From contig JAHRFD010000002.1 of assembly GCA_020882975.1 (NCBI GenBank), positions 318,039-382,038 on the forward strand: a stretch of 64,000 bases of DNA. The letters run 5' to 3'. The stretch comes from Microcoleus sp. EPA2. Lineage in GTDB: Bacteria; Cyanobacteriota; Cyanobacteriia; Cyanobacteriales; Microcoleaceae. Within the stretch, counting starts at the first letter, position 1. Every line of letters begins with the position of its first letter. Positions 29,321 through 38,598 of this stretch are shown piece after piece. Under the pieces are notes generated by a model. The model saw only the letters and a program-made list of their open reading frames with translations, made no database searches and was not told the origin of the DNA. A program made the position numbers and the translations under genes.

Positions 29321-30268
29321 TTGGGGTGGGGTAAAAAAGTTTACGACTCCTGCAAGGACTGCTATATAGCCTATTTCCCTTGTGCATTTTGCCAATTACT
29401 AGCGTCCCTCAAGACTGTTGACGATTAACGCTTGACTTTTGACTGTTGACAGTCTCAGGTTTCAGTGAAATCACGGACAACATAAATTCCGTGCGATCGC
29501 GGATGTACAGCCAAGAGAAATAAGCCAAAATTAAATTTGGGTGTAATCACTAAGCTACGGGTAAAACAAAGAATATTAAGATACCCGATTTCCTATTAGA
29601 AAATAATTCCCCCTTGCCAGGAACATTTCACCTCACACAGCAAGTCTCTAGTGAAAGATAGCAACACCCAAAACGCTGAGGAGATTGTTAATTAATGATT
29701 TCAAGCTAATTCTAGCTACCTATAACTGCGCTGTAATACTCTGAGTTGAGATAACAGAGAACCAGAGGTCAGCCAGTTAAAAAAGTGGCATAGCTGACTG
29801 TTTGAAAAAGCAAACAAAATGATTTCTTAGAGCCTCCTGGTGGATAGTCCTAAGTCGGGTTTCAGTTTTTGAACTCATAGTCAAAAGTCATGTCAATAGA
29901 GCCGGAATCAATGTCTCCGAGCGCGATCGCCTTTTATTGAGAAGATTTACATAGCCTCTCTCTCAGACAAGATTGTGGGGTGAATCCCCCCGTGGCTGTA
30001 ACCATCTGTGCCGATATTGGATACTTATTGTAGGATTTTAAAGGATAATTATTTACCCAAATGACCGAAAAATGAGGGCCAATATTCGCCACCATAAATA
30101 GTTATTAATACTACTAATAAATGAAAGATCTGGATAAAAAAAGACTTAAAAAAAATGGCAGATATCTTGCATTTAATTTAAGATAGGTGTTAAGGTGTAA
30201 TCAAACACGACTTATCGCATTACTCCCAGGCTGTATTTACCAGTAATGCCATTGATGGAGTATCAAAT
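29321..30268. other. Long non-coding leader upstream of the first RTX protein
   Basis: About 950 bp without a credible ORF. Small hairpins are visible (for instance GGGG/CCCC around 29977-29989 and GTCAGC/GCTGAC around 29769-29794). The last 200 bp are AT-rich and probably hold the promoter. A GGAG ribosome-binding site at 30257-30260 is 8 bp before the start codon. No tRNA or known riboswitch was recognised. Confidence 0.5.
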
Positions 30269-33200
30269 ATGAATTCTATGTTCGCTCAAGTTAACTCACA
30301 ATCAGCAGTGGAAAAACTGCCGCTACGTTCCTTAGTTTTCATTGACTCAGGCGTGGCAGACTACGAGTCCATTGCAGCCGGAGCGCTCCCAGGACAGCAA
30401 GTAATCATACTCGATCGCAACCAAAACGGCATCGAACAAATCACTTCAGAAATTGCCAAATATGCCTCTACTAATGGGGAGATCGATTCAGTACACATCA
30501 TTTCTCACGGTAATTCTGGGAATCTAGAACTAGGTAACACTTCTCTGAGTTCAGATAACATAGAACAATACGCCAGTCAGTTGCAAAACTGGCAAACCGG
30601 ACTGTCGGAAACAGCAGACATCATGCTCTATGGATGCGATGTAGCATCGGGGACAGGCGCTAATTTCGTCGATCGCATTTCGGAATTAACCGGAGCCGAT
30701 GTAGCAGCATCCACTAACTTAACCGGAATAGGTGGTGACTGGAATTTAGAATTTGCCAAGGGCGATATAGAATCTCCCTTAGCCTTAAATAGTGAGGTGA
30801 TGGCAAGTTACCAAGGGAATTTAGCTACCATCGTCGTTACCAATAATAACGATAGCGGAGCAGGGTCCCTAAGAGCGGCGATCGCCTCTGCTGCGGCCGG
30901 CGATACCATCACCTTCGCTCCCGGTTTAGCCAATCAAACCATCACCTTAACTAGCGGTCAACTAGACATTCCCGTTGGCAAAAATATCACGATTGACGGC
31001 GCGGCAGCCACTGGTTTAACCATCAGCGGTAACAACGCCTCCCGCGCGTTTTTTGTCAATGCAAATGTAGTTACCGCTACCAATTTCACCGTCAAAAACC
31101 TGATTATTACTAACGGTAAAACAACGGAGACAGGAGGTGCGATCGGCACAACGGACGAAGTAAATCTCACAGTAGACAATGTTCAGTTCAACAACAACGT
31201 CGCCGACAAAGGCGGTGGTGCAATCTTTGGTAATTTCAACAATACCCTGACAGTCAGCAACAGTAAATTCAACGGTAACGTAGCCACCGCAGGTAATGAT
31301 GAACGGGGTGCAGGTGCGATCGGCTTTTTGAGTTTCAAAGCAATTACAGTAACCAACAGCGACTTCACCAACAACAAAGGAATTAACGGTGGGGCAATTA
31401 ACAGCCTTCAAGGGAAGCTGACAATTGACAACTCCCGATTCATCGGCAACGATACCACCGCAGCCACTTTCGCCGCAGGTCAGCCCAATGATTTCTTAAG
31501 AGGTTTCGGCGGCGCACTTTATACCGATCGCGCCAGCAATCCGAATGAAGCTTCCGGGACAATTAAGATCACCAAAAGTGTATTTCAAGACAACAAAGGT
31601 CGGGGCGAAGGCGGAGCAGCATATCTGTTTACCGGCACCCAAGACAGCGTAACCATTGCAGACAGCACCTTCCAAAACAACGAAACTTTGTCACTTCCCG
31701 GTGGAAGCGACGGCATTGGAGGCGGGTTGGTGAACTTGAGCAACGGACTCAACAAAGGACTGACAGTCTCCAACACCACCTTTGCCGGCAACAAAGCCCC
31801 CGGTCAAGGCGGCGCAATGTGGATCATGGATGCGCCTACCACCATTACCAACAGCACCTTTTCTGGGAACCAAATTACTGGAACTACTGATTTTTTCGGC
31901 AATGTCGGCGGTGCAATGGCTCTTTATGCCGACACCACCATCGTCAACAGCACCTTTGCAGATAATTCCGCCCGTTGGGTGGGTGGAGCAATCTCGGCTG
32001 CCGAAGGAAAGTCTGTCACTGTCAAAAACACGATCTTTGCCAACAACACGGCGGGGAATGAGTTTGGCATTCAGCAAAACACCAGCAGCGAACTAACTGA
32101 CCAAGGTGGCAATTTTCAGTGGCCTGTCAAACAAACCAATAACTTCAACGATTACAATGCGACCGCAAGCATTACGATCGCAGACCCCCTCCTGGGCCCA
32201 CTGCAAAATATCAACGGCGCCCTTGTCCGGCCCCTGCTGACAGGAAGTCCGGCCATTGATAAAGGAGTTCCTTCTGGGGCACCAGCTACAGATCAACGGG
32301 GTGTGACTCGCCCTCAAGATGGTGATACGATTCCAGGGGCGATCGTAGACAGCGGTTCCTTTGAATTTAGCGTGAATGTAGTACCCACCCCGGCACCCAC
32401 ACCCACCCCGGCACCAACTCCCACACCAACTCCCACACCGGCACCCACACCGGCACCCACACCGGCACCCACACCCACACCTATCAGCGCACCCGAATTC
32501 AACCTTGGTGGCGTCACTCCCAACCCCGTTGACCAAACTCTCAACGGCGGTAATACTCCCGACTTCATCGTAGGTCGAGGCATTAACGAAGCCATCAACG
32601 GACTTGGCGGCAACGATACTTTGTATGGCCTGGGCGGCAACGACAACATCGATGGCGGTGCCGATAATGATTTAATCTTGGGCAATGAAGGCACAGATTT
32701 CCTTCAAGGCGGTGCTGGCAACGATAGCGTCGCAGGTGGCAAAGATAATGACACTGTTGTGGGCGGAGATGGCAATGACTTGTTGCAGGGAGATCTAGGC
32801 AAAGATACTGTGGCTGGCGGTGTAGGAAACGATACCATTTTCGGAGGCAAAGATGACGATCTTTTGTTCGGTGAAGATGGCGACGACTACATTTTAGGCA
32901 ACTTAGGAAATGACACAATTAATACTGGAAACGACAACGATCTTGCGTTTGGCAATGAAGGTGCAGACCTGATATTTGGTCAAGCTGGAAATGACAGCCT
33001 TTACGGTGGCAAAGATAATGACACACTCTACGGCGGTGAAGGCAACGATTTGCTGTTCGGCAACAATGAAAATGACTTCATCGATGGAGGTGTCGGCAAT
33101 GACACGCTTTATGGCGGTAAAGGTAACGATTTCCTCATCGGCGGCGATGGTAACGACTTCCTCAGCGGCGATGTTGGGGACGATACTTTGACAGGCGGTA

Positions 33201-33439
33201 CTGGTAACGACGTGTTTTTCCTAACCCAAAGTATCGGCACTGATACAATTACTGATTTCCGTAAAGGCGAGGATTTAATTGGGTTAAATCCAAGTCTGAG
33301 TTTCAATCAACTCAGTATTACTTCCAGCAACAATCAAACTTTAATTAGTGTGACTGGCACTGGTCAATTGTTAGCCAAGTTGAACGGTATTGCACCCAAT
33401 ACTCTCACCGCTAGCGATTTCACTCAAATAACAATCTAA
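30269..33439 (+). CDS. Secreted DUF4347 / beta-helix / RTX protein, copy 1
   Basis: A 1056-residue predicted extracellular protein. Residues about 18-180 match DUF4347 ([16 protein letters not shown]), containing His80 in HIISHGNSG and Cys123 in [11 protein letters not shown]. From about 185 to 690 there are parallel beta-helix repeats with recurrent GGAI and N-S-x-F motifs. A Pro-Thr-Ala linker (about 706-737) leads into calcium-binding RTX nonapeptides GGxGNDxLx (about 770-980) and a C-terminal non-repetitive tail ([15 protein letters not shown]), which probably carries a type I secretion signal. There is no N-terminal signal peptide. A paralogue follows 283 bp downstream in the same orientation. 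Likely an adhesin or surface-layer/matrix component; role not established. Confidence 0.92.
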   Translation: MNSMFAQVNSQSAVEKLPLRSLVFIDSGVADYESIAAGALPGQQVIILDRNQNGIEQITSEIAKYASTNGEIDSVHIISHGNSGNLELGNTSLSSDNIEQYASQLQNWQTGLSETADIMLYGCDVASGTGANFVDRISELTGADVAASTNLTGIGGDWNLEFAKGDIESPLALNSEVMASYQGNLATIVVTNNNDSGAGSLRAAIASAAAGDTITFAPGLANQTITLTSGQLDIPVGKNITIDGAAATGLTISGNNASRAFFVNANVVTATNFTVKNLIITNGKTTETGGAIGTTDEVNLTVDNVQFNNNVADKGGGAIFGNFNNTLTVSNSKFNGNVATAGNDERGAGAIGFLSFKAITVTNSDFTNNKGINGGAINSLQGKLTIDNSRFIGNDTTAATFAAGQPNDFLRGFGGALYTDRASNPNEASGTIKITKSVFQDNKGRGEGGAAYLFTGTQDSVTIADSTFQNNETLSLPGGSDGIGGGLVNLSNGLNKGLTVSNTTFAGNKAPGQGGAMWIMDAPTTITNSTFSGNQITGTTDFFGNVGGAMALYADTTIVNSTFADNSARWVGGAISAAEGKSVTVKNTIFANNTAGNEFGIQQNTSSELTDQGGNFQWPVKQTNNFNDYNATASITIADPLLGPLQNINGALVRPLLTGSPAIDKGVPSGAPATDQRGVTRPQDGDTIPGAIVDSGSFEFSVNVVPTPAPTPTPAPTPTPTPTPAPTPAPTPAPTPTPISAPEFNLGGVTPNPVDQTLNGGNTPDFIVGRGINEAINGLGGNDTLYGLGGNDNIDGGADNDLILGNEGTDFLQGGAGNDSVAGGKDNDTVVGGDGNDLLQGDLGKDTVAGGVGNDTIFGGKDDDLLFGEDGDDYILGNLGNDTINTGNDNDLAFGNEGADLIFGQAGNDSLYGGKDNDTLYGGEGNDLLFGNNENDFIDGGVGNDTLYGGKGNDFLIGGDGNDFLSGDVGDDTLTGGTGNDVFFLTQSIGTDTITDFRKGEDLIGLNPSLSFNQLSITSSNNQTLISVTGTGQLLAKLNGIAPNTLTASDFTQITI
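32383..32480 (+). repeat. CCCACACCG-type coding minisatellite (Pro-Thr-Ala linker)
   Basis: Tandem hexamer-like units ACACCC/ACACCGGC encoding alternating Pro-Thr and Pro-Ala between the beta-helix and RTX parts of copy 1; roughly half as long as in copy 2. Confidence 0.85.
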
Positions 33440-33495
33440 CGGCGATGGATGTCCCAGTTTTGACTGGAGCAGAAACTACGCCAAACATCTAAATC

Positions 33496-33586
33496 AGGAC
33501 TGACGCACTCACTACGATTTTACGTCCTTACCAGGGTCGCGAAGTAATCGCAAAGGCTTATTTTTCGTCACAAGTGCGTCAGTCCT
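33496..33586. mobile_element. MITE-like element with 14-bp perfect terminal inverted repeats
   Basis: AGGACTGACGCACT (33496-33509) and AGTGCGTCAGTCCT (33573-33586) bound a 91-bp non-coding segment between the two RTX genes. The ends resemble insertion-sequence termini common in cyanobacteria (from memory). A target-site duplication is not obvious. As RNA the element could fold into one long hairpin and might also act as a transcription barrier. Confidence 0.65.
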
Positions 33587-33722
33587 AAACTTTGTAGAAA
33601 TCATGAAAATAGGAACATCTACTCCTCTCTAACTCTGTGTTCTCTGTGTTCTCTGTGGTTCCTAAAAAAAATCTCATTGTTGTATCTACCACCAAACCGA
33701 AAAAATCTCATAGGTATACGAA

Positions 33723-36700
33723 ATGAGTTCAAAAAAATCCACCAGCATAGATTCCCAATTAGTTCCCCACAATTCTCGTTCTAAATCTATTGTTTTCATA
33801 GAATCCGATTTAGAAGACTATCAAACTCTGGACAACGGTATCCTGGCTGGTGCAGAGAAAATTATATTAGATAAAAATCGCAATGGAGTCCAACAAATTA
33901 GTGCCGAATTGCAAAAAATCGCTGCTGCTGGTGAAACTGTAGACCAAGTTCACATCTTTTCTCATGGCAATTCGGGCAGCTTGCAGTTAGGTTCTACCAC
34001 TTTGAACTCCGATAATTTATCAGAATATCAAAGTCAGTTGCAAGAGTGGCGCAATGCCCTGAGCGACCAAGCTGATATCATGCTTTACGGTTGCGATGTT
34101 GCGGCTGGTGCGGGGAGTGATTTTGTCGATCGCCTTTCGGAGTTAACCGGTGCTGATATTGCAGCATCCACCGATAAAACAGGCCGCGGTGGTAACTGGA
34201 ATTTGGAGTTTAGCAAAGGGAATATTGAAGCGCCCCTAGCCCTAAATCCAGAAGTAATGGCAGATTATCAAGGAACTTTAGCAACTATTACCGTTACCAA
34301 CACTAATGATAGCGGGCCTGGGTCCTTGAGAAGTGCGATCGCCTCCGCAGCCGCCGGCGACACCATTCAATTTGCATCCAGTCTAGCCAATCAAACAATT
34401 ACTCTCACGAGCGGTCAACTTGTCATCAACAAAAACTTGACAATTGACGCAATTGGTGCTAGTAATTTAACCATTAGTGGTAACAACGCTTCGCGGGTAA
34501 TCTTCACAGAAGATTCGACCAATGTTACTCTCAAAAACCTGATTATTGCCAACGGCAAAGTTCCAGGAACCGATCCAAATGATGAAACAACTAGCAGTGG
34601 CGGTGGCATTCAAACTGGCGGTAACAGCACTTTAACTTTAGAAAATTGCCAAGTCAATAATAATGTTGCCGGTTTCGGTGGCGGTATTTATACAGGTTTT
34701 CGCAGTACAACTACTGTCATTAATAGTAAGTTTAGTGGCAATGATGGTTCTTTAGCCGACGACACTGAACGCGGCGGCGGGGCGATCGCCACTAAAAGCG
34801 GCGGTTCCCTTACCATCAAAGGTAGCGAATTTACCAACAACAAAGGTAGCTACGGTGGGGCTGTCAATAACCTGTTGGGCAGCTTGACCATCGAAAACTC
34901 TAAATTCACCGGGAACCGCACAGACAAAGGTGTTGGTGGCGCAGTTTATGTCGATGGCGCTAATGGTTCTGGCCCCAATGCAAGCCCCGGTCCCATTGCT
35001 GGCACTATTGCGATCCGCAACAGCGTTTTTGATGGCAATATCGGGACTGGAGAAGGAGGTGCAGCCTTTCTCTTTGGCTATTTACAAGATAAAGTGGTTT
35101 TAGAAAATAGCACTTTTATTAACAACAAAGCAGTCAAATATTCATCAGGTTCTGGCGGTTCGGGAGGCGGTGTTCGTCATGGAAATGCCGATTTGACTGT
35201 TACCAACTGCACCTTTGCTAACAACACAGCCGATGATAACGGTGGCGGCTTGTGGTTTGGCGAAGATGGAAATGTCAGTATTGTTAATAGTACCTTCTCC
35301 GGGAACACTGCTGCCAATCAGGGCGGAGGAATAGTTGTGGGTAACACAGATTCTTTTGCAACTAATATCGTTAATTCCACTTTTGCCAAAAATAGTGCTG
35401 GGGAATATTCGGGAGGTATTGCCACCTTTGGAAATCAGCCAATTACTGTCAAAAATACAATTTTTGATAGTAATACGGCTGGTAATCCTTTTAAGGTTAA
35501 GCAGCAAACTGAAAGAGAACTAATTGACGGGGGAAATAATCTCCAATTTCCTGCTAAACTGACGACGGGAGATCCTAATGATAATAATGCCACTGCCAAT
35601 GTGACGATCGCCGATCCGAAACTTGGCCCTTTACAAAATATCAACGGTGCTTTTGTACTGCCATTGCTAGTAGGAAGTCCCGCCATTGATACTGGTACTG
35701 GTGCGGGGGCACCAACTAGGGATCAGCGGGGTGTGACTCGCCCTGTGGATGGTGATGGTAACGGAAGTGCGATCGTTGATATTGGTGCTTTTGAATTTAG
35801 CATTACTCCCACACCAACACCAACTCCCACACCCACACCAACTCCCACACCCACACCCACACCGACTCCCACACCCACACCCACACCAACTCCTACTCCC
35901 ACACCAACTCCCACACCCACACCTACACCCACTCCTACACCCACACCTACACCCACACCTACACCTACACCCACACCTACACCTACACCCACACCCACAC
36001 CCACTCCCATTCCTGATACCGATGATTGCTTGTGCGATCGCGTCAGCGCCCCTGAATTCAACTCTGCCAGCATTATTCCTAACCCCGTTCAACAAACTCA
36101 GGGCGGCGGTAGCACTGCGGATTTCATTATGGGTGCCTCCATCAACGACTTGATTAATGGGCTGTCTGGAAATGACACCCTCTACGGTATGGGCGGCAAT
36201 GACAACATTGATGGTGGTGCCGATAACGATTCAATTTTTGGCAATGATGGTGCCGATTTGATTCAAGGTGGCGATGGCAACGATACTATCTATGCGGGGA
36301 AGGATAATGACACTGTTTTGGGTGGCGATGGCAACGATTTTTTGAGGGGAGATTTTGGTAAAGATACGATGGCTGGTAGTATCGGCAATGATACTATTTT
36401 TGGTGGCAAAGATGACGATATCTTGTTCGGTGAAAATGGCGATGACTATATTTTAGGAAACTTAGGGAATGACACAATTAATGCTGGAAATGACAATGAT
36501 ATTGTGTTTGGCAATGAAGGTGCAGACCTGATTTTTGGTCAAGCTGGCAATGATACGCTTTACGGTGGCAAAGAAAACGACAGTCTTTGTGGTGGCGATG
36601 GTAATGATTTAATTTTTGGTGGTAATGATAGCGATCTTGTAGATGGTTGCGCCGGCAATGATACGCTTTATGGCGGCAAAGGTAACGATATTCTCAGTGG

Positions 36701-36992
36701 CGGTAGTGGTGCGGATTTCCTGAGTGGTGATGCTGGGGACGATACTTTGACTGGTGGTTCGGGAAATGATGTGTTTGTGTTAAGTCCGAATGGGGGAAGC
36801 GAGTTGATTACTGATTTCCGCAAGGGTGAGGATCTAATTGGATTGAATCCTGGTTTGAGTTTGAGTCAACTCAGTATTATTTCTAGCAATAATCAAGTGT
36901 TGATTAGTGTGAGTGCCACTGGTCAATTGCTGGCAAATTTGAATGGTGTACCGGCTAAGACTATTACCGCTAGTGATTTCATTAGTCTGTAG
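33723..36992 (+). CDS. Secreted DUF4347 / beta-helix / RTX protein, copy 2
   Basis: A 1089-residue paralogue of the preceding protein with the same order: DUF4347 (about 22-182; His81 and Cys124 in the same motifs), beta-helix repeats (about 185-690), a longer Pro-Thr linker (about 696-763), RTX nonapeptides (about 800-1016) and a C-terminal tail ([17 protein letters not shown]). It differs from copy 1 by the expanded linker and by cysteines in the C-terminal half ([23 protein letters not shown]), which copy 1 lacks. An AGG about 9 bases upstream supports the ATG at 33723. The pair evidently arose by tandem duplication; secretion is presumably by a type I system encoded elsewhere. Confidence 0.92.
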   Translation: MSSKKSTSIDSQLVPHNSRSKSIVFIESDLEDYQTLDNGILAGAEKIILDKNRNGVQQISAELQKIAAAGETVDQVHIFSHGNSGSLQLGSTTLNSDNLSEYQSQLQEWRNALSDQADIMLYGCDVAAGAGSDFVDRLSELTGADIAASTDKTGRGGNWNLEFSKGNIEAPLALNPEVMADYQGTLATITVTNTNDSGPGSLRSAIASAAAGDTIQFASSLANQTITLTSGQLVINKNLTIDAIGASNLTISGNNASRVIFTEDSTNVTLKNLIIANGKVPGTDPNDETTSSGGGIQTGGNSTLTLENCQVNNNVAGFGGGIYTGFRSTTTVINSKFSGNDGSLADDTERGGGAIATKSGGSLTIKGSEFTNNKGSYGGAVNNLLGSLTIENSKFTGNRTDKGVGGAVYVDGANGSGPNASPGPIAGTIAIRNSVFDGNIGTGEGGAAFLFGYLQDKVVLENSTFINNKAVKYSSGSGGSGGGVRHGNADLTVTNCTFANNTADDNGGGLWFGEDGNVSIVNSTFSGNTAANQGGGIVVGNTDSFATNIVNSTFAKNSAGEYSGGIATFGNQPITVKNTIFDSNTAGNPFKVKQQTERELIDGGNNLQFPAKLTTGDPNDNNATANVTIADPKLGPLQNINGAFVLPLLVGSPAIDTGTGAGAPTRDQRGVTRPVDGDGNGSAIVDIGAFEFSITPTPTPTPTPTPTPTPTPTPTPTPTPTPTPTPTPTPTPTPTPTPTPTPTPTPTPTPTPTPTPTPTPTPIPDTDDCLCDRVSAPEFNSASIIPNPVQQTQGGGSTADFIMGASINDLINGLSGNDTLYGMGGNDNIDGGADNDSIFGNDGADLIQGGDGNDTIYAGKDNDTVLGGDGNDFLRGDFGKDTMAGSIGNDTIFGGKDDDILFGENGDDYILGNLGNDTINAGNDNDIVFGNEGADLIFGQAGNDTLYGGKENDSLCGGDGNDLIFGGNDSDLVDGCAGNDTLYGGKGNDILSGGSGADFLSGDAGDDTLTGGSGNDVFVLSPNGGSELITDFRKGEDLIGLNPGLSLSQLSIISSNNQVLISVSATGQLLANLNGVPAKTITASDFISL
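35806..36011 (+). repeat. CCCACACC coding minisatellite (Pro-Thr linker), expanded
   Basis: About 200 bp of ACACCC/ACTCCC/ACACCT hexamers encoding over thirty Pro-Thr dipeptides in copy 2. Such tracts are prone to length change by slippage. Confidence 0.9.
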
Positions 36993-37147
36993 TGATTATA
37001 GTTGCCAAACAAACTATATCGAGATCTGATCGGAGGTACGATCGAGAATTGGTAATAGGTAATTGGTAATTGGTAACTTGGGTTCCAGCGTTGTCGAAGT
37101 ATTGGTAATATCGTTTCCGGTTGCATCGGAATTATTAGCCGAAATTA

Positions 37148-37416
37148 GGACACGGTAGTACCCATAGGTGTCAACTTAAGCTGTCAGCCCGCCCCGTGTC
37201 TGTTAGTCATCCCGCGACTCCGACAGGGGTTAAAACCCCTGTCTCATAGCCAAAGTCAGTTGAAACTGACTGAAGATTTGCCCCAAACCAATACCTATCA
37301 ACTCAACTAATTCTTCAGTCCTCTTTGAGAGGACTTGCGCTATGAGACAGGGGTTTCAACCCCTGTCGGACTATAACTTTTACCTTAAGTTGACACCAAT
37401 GGGTAGTACCGTGTCC
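37148..37416. repeat. 269-bp nested inverted-repeat element
   Basis: Outer 33-base arms (37148-37180 and 37384-37416; two mismatches) and inner 31-base arms (37220-37250 and 37339-37369; ACAGGGGTT and AACCCCTGT) that are complementary. Two smaller hairpins lie in the middle (AGTCAGTTGAAACTGACT and AGTCCTCTTTGAGAGGACT). No ORF. It could be a non-autonomous mobile element or encode a highly structured RNA. Confidence 0.8.
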
Positions 37417-37581
37417 CTACCCAAAATAATCTTGTAGGGAAACGGCACTGCCGTGTCCTCTATATCATTCCGGTGTTACCGGAATTGATATAATTAGTAA
37501 TGCCCTATACTTCGACTTTGCGAACTCACAAGTACCCCATACTTCGACCCGCTCGCGTAGTCGAAGGGCAGCACAAGTACC

Positions 37582-37631
37582 CCATTACCAATTACCCATT
37601 ACCAATTACCCATTACCAATTACCCATTACC
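37582..37631. repeat. 14-bp tandem repeat
   Basis: Three to four copies of CCATTACCAATTAC in a row in the long spacer after the second RTX gene. Confidence 0.8.
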
Positions 37632-37789
37632 TCACCTAGCGGATGGTTCTTAAATGCTCGGGTTCATCGCAGAATTCCCAGTTGTGGAGGATGTGCGTTT
37701 GCACTAAATCTTCTACCCAAAAACCCTCTTTACCGACGGGAATAGTTAAAAAACTTGTCTCACTTTCCGCACTAATTTTTGCTATAATA

Positions 37790-38059
37790 TTACACAATTT
37801 TTGGGTTAGAAAAGAAGGAACGGGATTCTAGAGAGGAGTGAAAATTTGATTTGTTAATAGGTGTCTGCAATATTTCTGAAAGAGATTGCCACAAGCCGGA
37901 GGCGATATTTCTCAGGTAATGCTCTCCGTAATTAGAGGTAGATGCGATACTTGTATAAGTCTTTCCTTCCCAAACTTGGCGGAGAATTGTTTCTTGTACG
38001 GGATGTAATTTTTTTGGCAATCGTGCGCGAGTTAGGTTTAGTACCTCATCGATCGTCAT
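37790..38059 (-). CDS. Orphan vMAP/NB-ARC-type N-terminal HTH domain (89 residues)
   Basis: A small protein starting at ATG 38059 (a TTG nine bases upstream is the alternative). The sequence MTIDEVLNLTRARLPKKLHP, followed by LRQVWEGKTYTSIASTSNYG and GLWQSLSEILQTPINKSNFH, matches the winged-helix-like module that in cyanobacteria normally begins large NB-ARC/WD40 or vWA-MoxR-associated proteins. Here the reading frame ends just after this module, with no downstream NTPase or repeat domain. It is therefore either a domain remnant of a decayed large gene or a free-standing module acting in trans. Surrounding DNA is repeat-rich and non-coding, favouring the remnant view. Confidence 0.6.
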   Translation of the reverse strand: MTIDEVLNLTRARLPKKLHPVQETILRQVWEGKTYTSIASTSNYGEHYLRNIASGLWQSLSEILQTPINKSNFHSSLESRSFFSNPKIV

Positions 38060-38332
38060 AACTGGCAATTATCTGGTAAGGGTATGGTGGATATTATCGC
38101 TGGCGATCGACTCTAAAGCTGAGTACGATCGCCTCATGGCTAAGAATTTTTTTGAGAATACCTCTCTGGGACGATCTAAATCCTTGACAATCATTATATC
38201 TTGTGTTATTGGCACTTTCTGACCGATCGGCATAACCTAATTTTAAGAGGCGCTGGCGCTCCTAGCGGCAAGGAAGGTTTGCCTAGTTTTTTAAGGCTTT
38301 TTCTCGATCGTTAGCTAAAATGTCATGTATGT

Positions 38333-38369
38333 GTCACATTTAGTCGTCCAGCTACAATTAAAATGTGAC
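38333..38369. promoter_or_regulatory. Inverted repeat upstream of the ethylene/light kinase
   Basis: Perfect 9-base arms GTCACATTT (38333-38341) and AAATGTGAC (38361-38369) with a 19-base gap, 230 bp before the kinase start. The AAATGTGA half-site recalls CRP-type operators, but the spacing is not that of a canonical single CRP site. Regulatory role is a guess. Confidence 0.35.
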
Positions 38370-38598
38370 AGTTGACATTGGTAATGGTTTGTCAATTAAT
38401 GCTAACTTAATTAAAAGTATTTTGATCTGCCTACTTTTATTCATCATCAACAAGATACCTGATGCCTGGAACCCACGTCTAGGAAATACCGCGGGGGAAA
38501 AGCCACAAGATTGAGTTTAGTCACCCACCAGAATCTGCGCTCCGATGTGTCGTTGAATTACTCCCAGCCAAGTGTATTATCTGCCAATCGCAAACATT

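Noticed and set aside
32093..32920. Reverse-strand ORFs over the RTX and Pro-Thr regions (Gly/Cys- or Val-rich)
   Set aside because: They are translations of the antisense of repeats; composition is artificial (poly Gly-Val, Cys-Gly).
35806..36011. Possible CRISPR-like array in the ACACCC tract
   Set aside because: The units are hexamers without spacers and are in frame as Pro-Thr.
37500..37831. Short forward ORFs in the repeat-rich spacer
   Set aside because: They translate tandem repeats (ITNYPLPITHYQ) and overlap each other in different frames.
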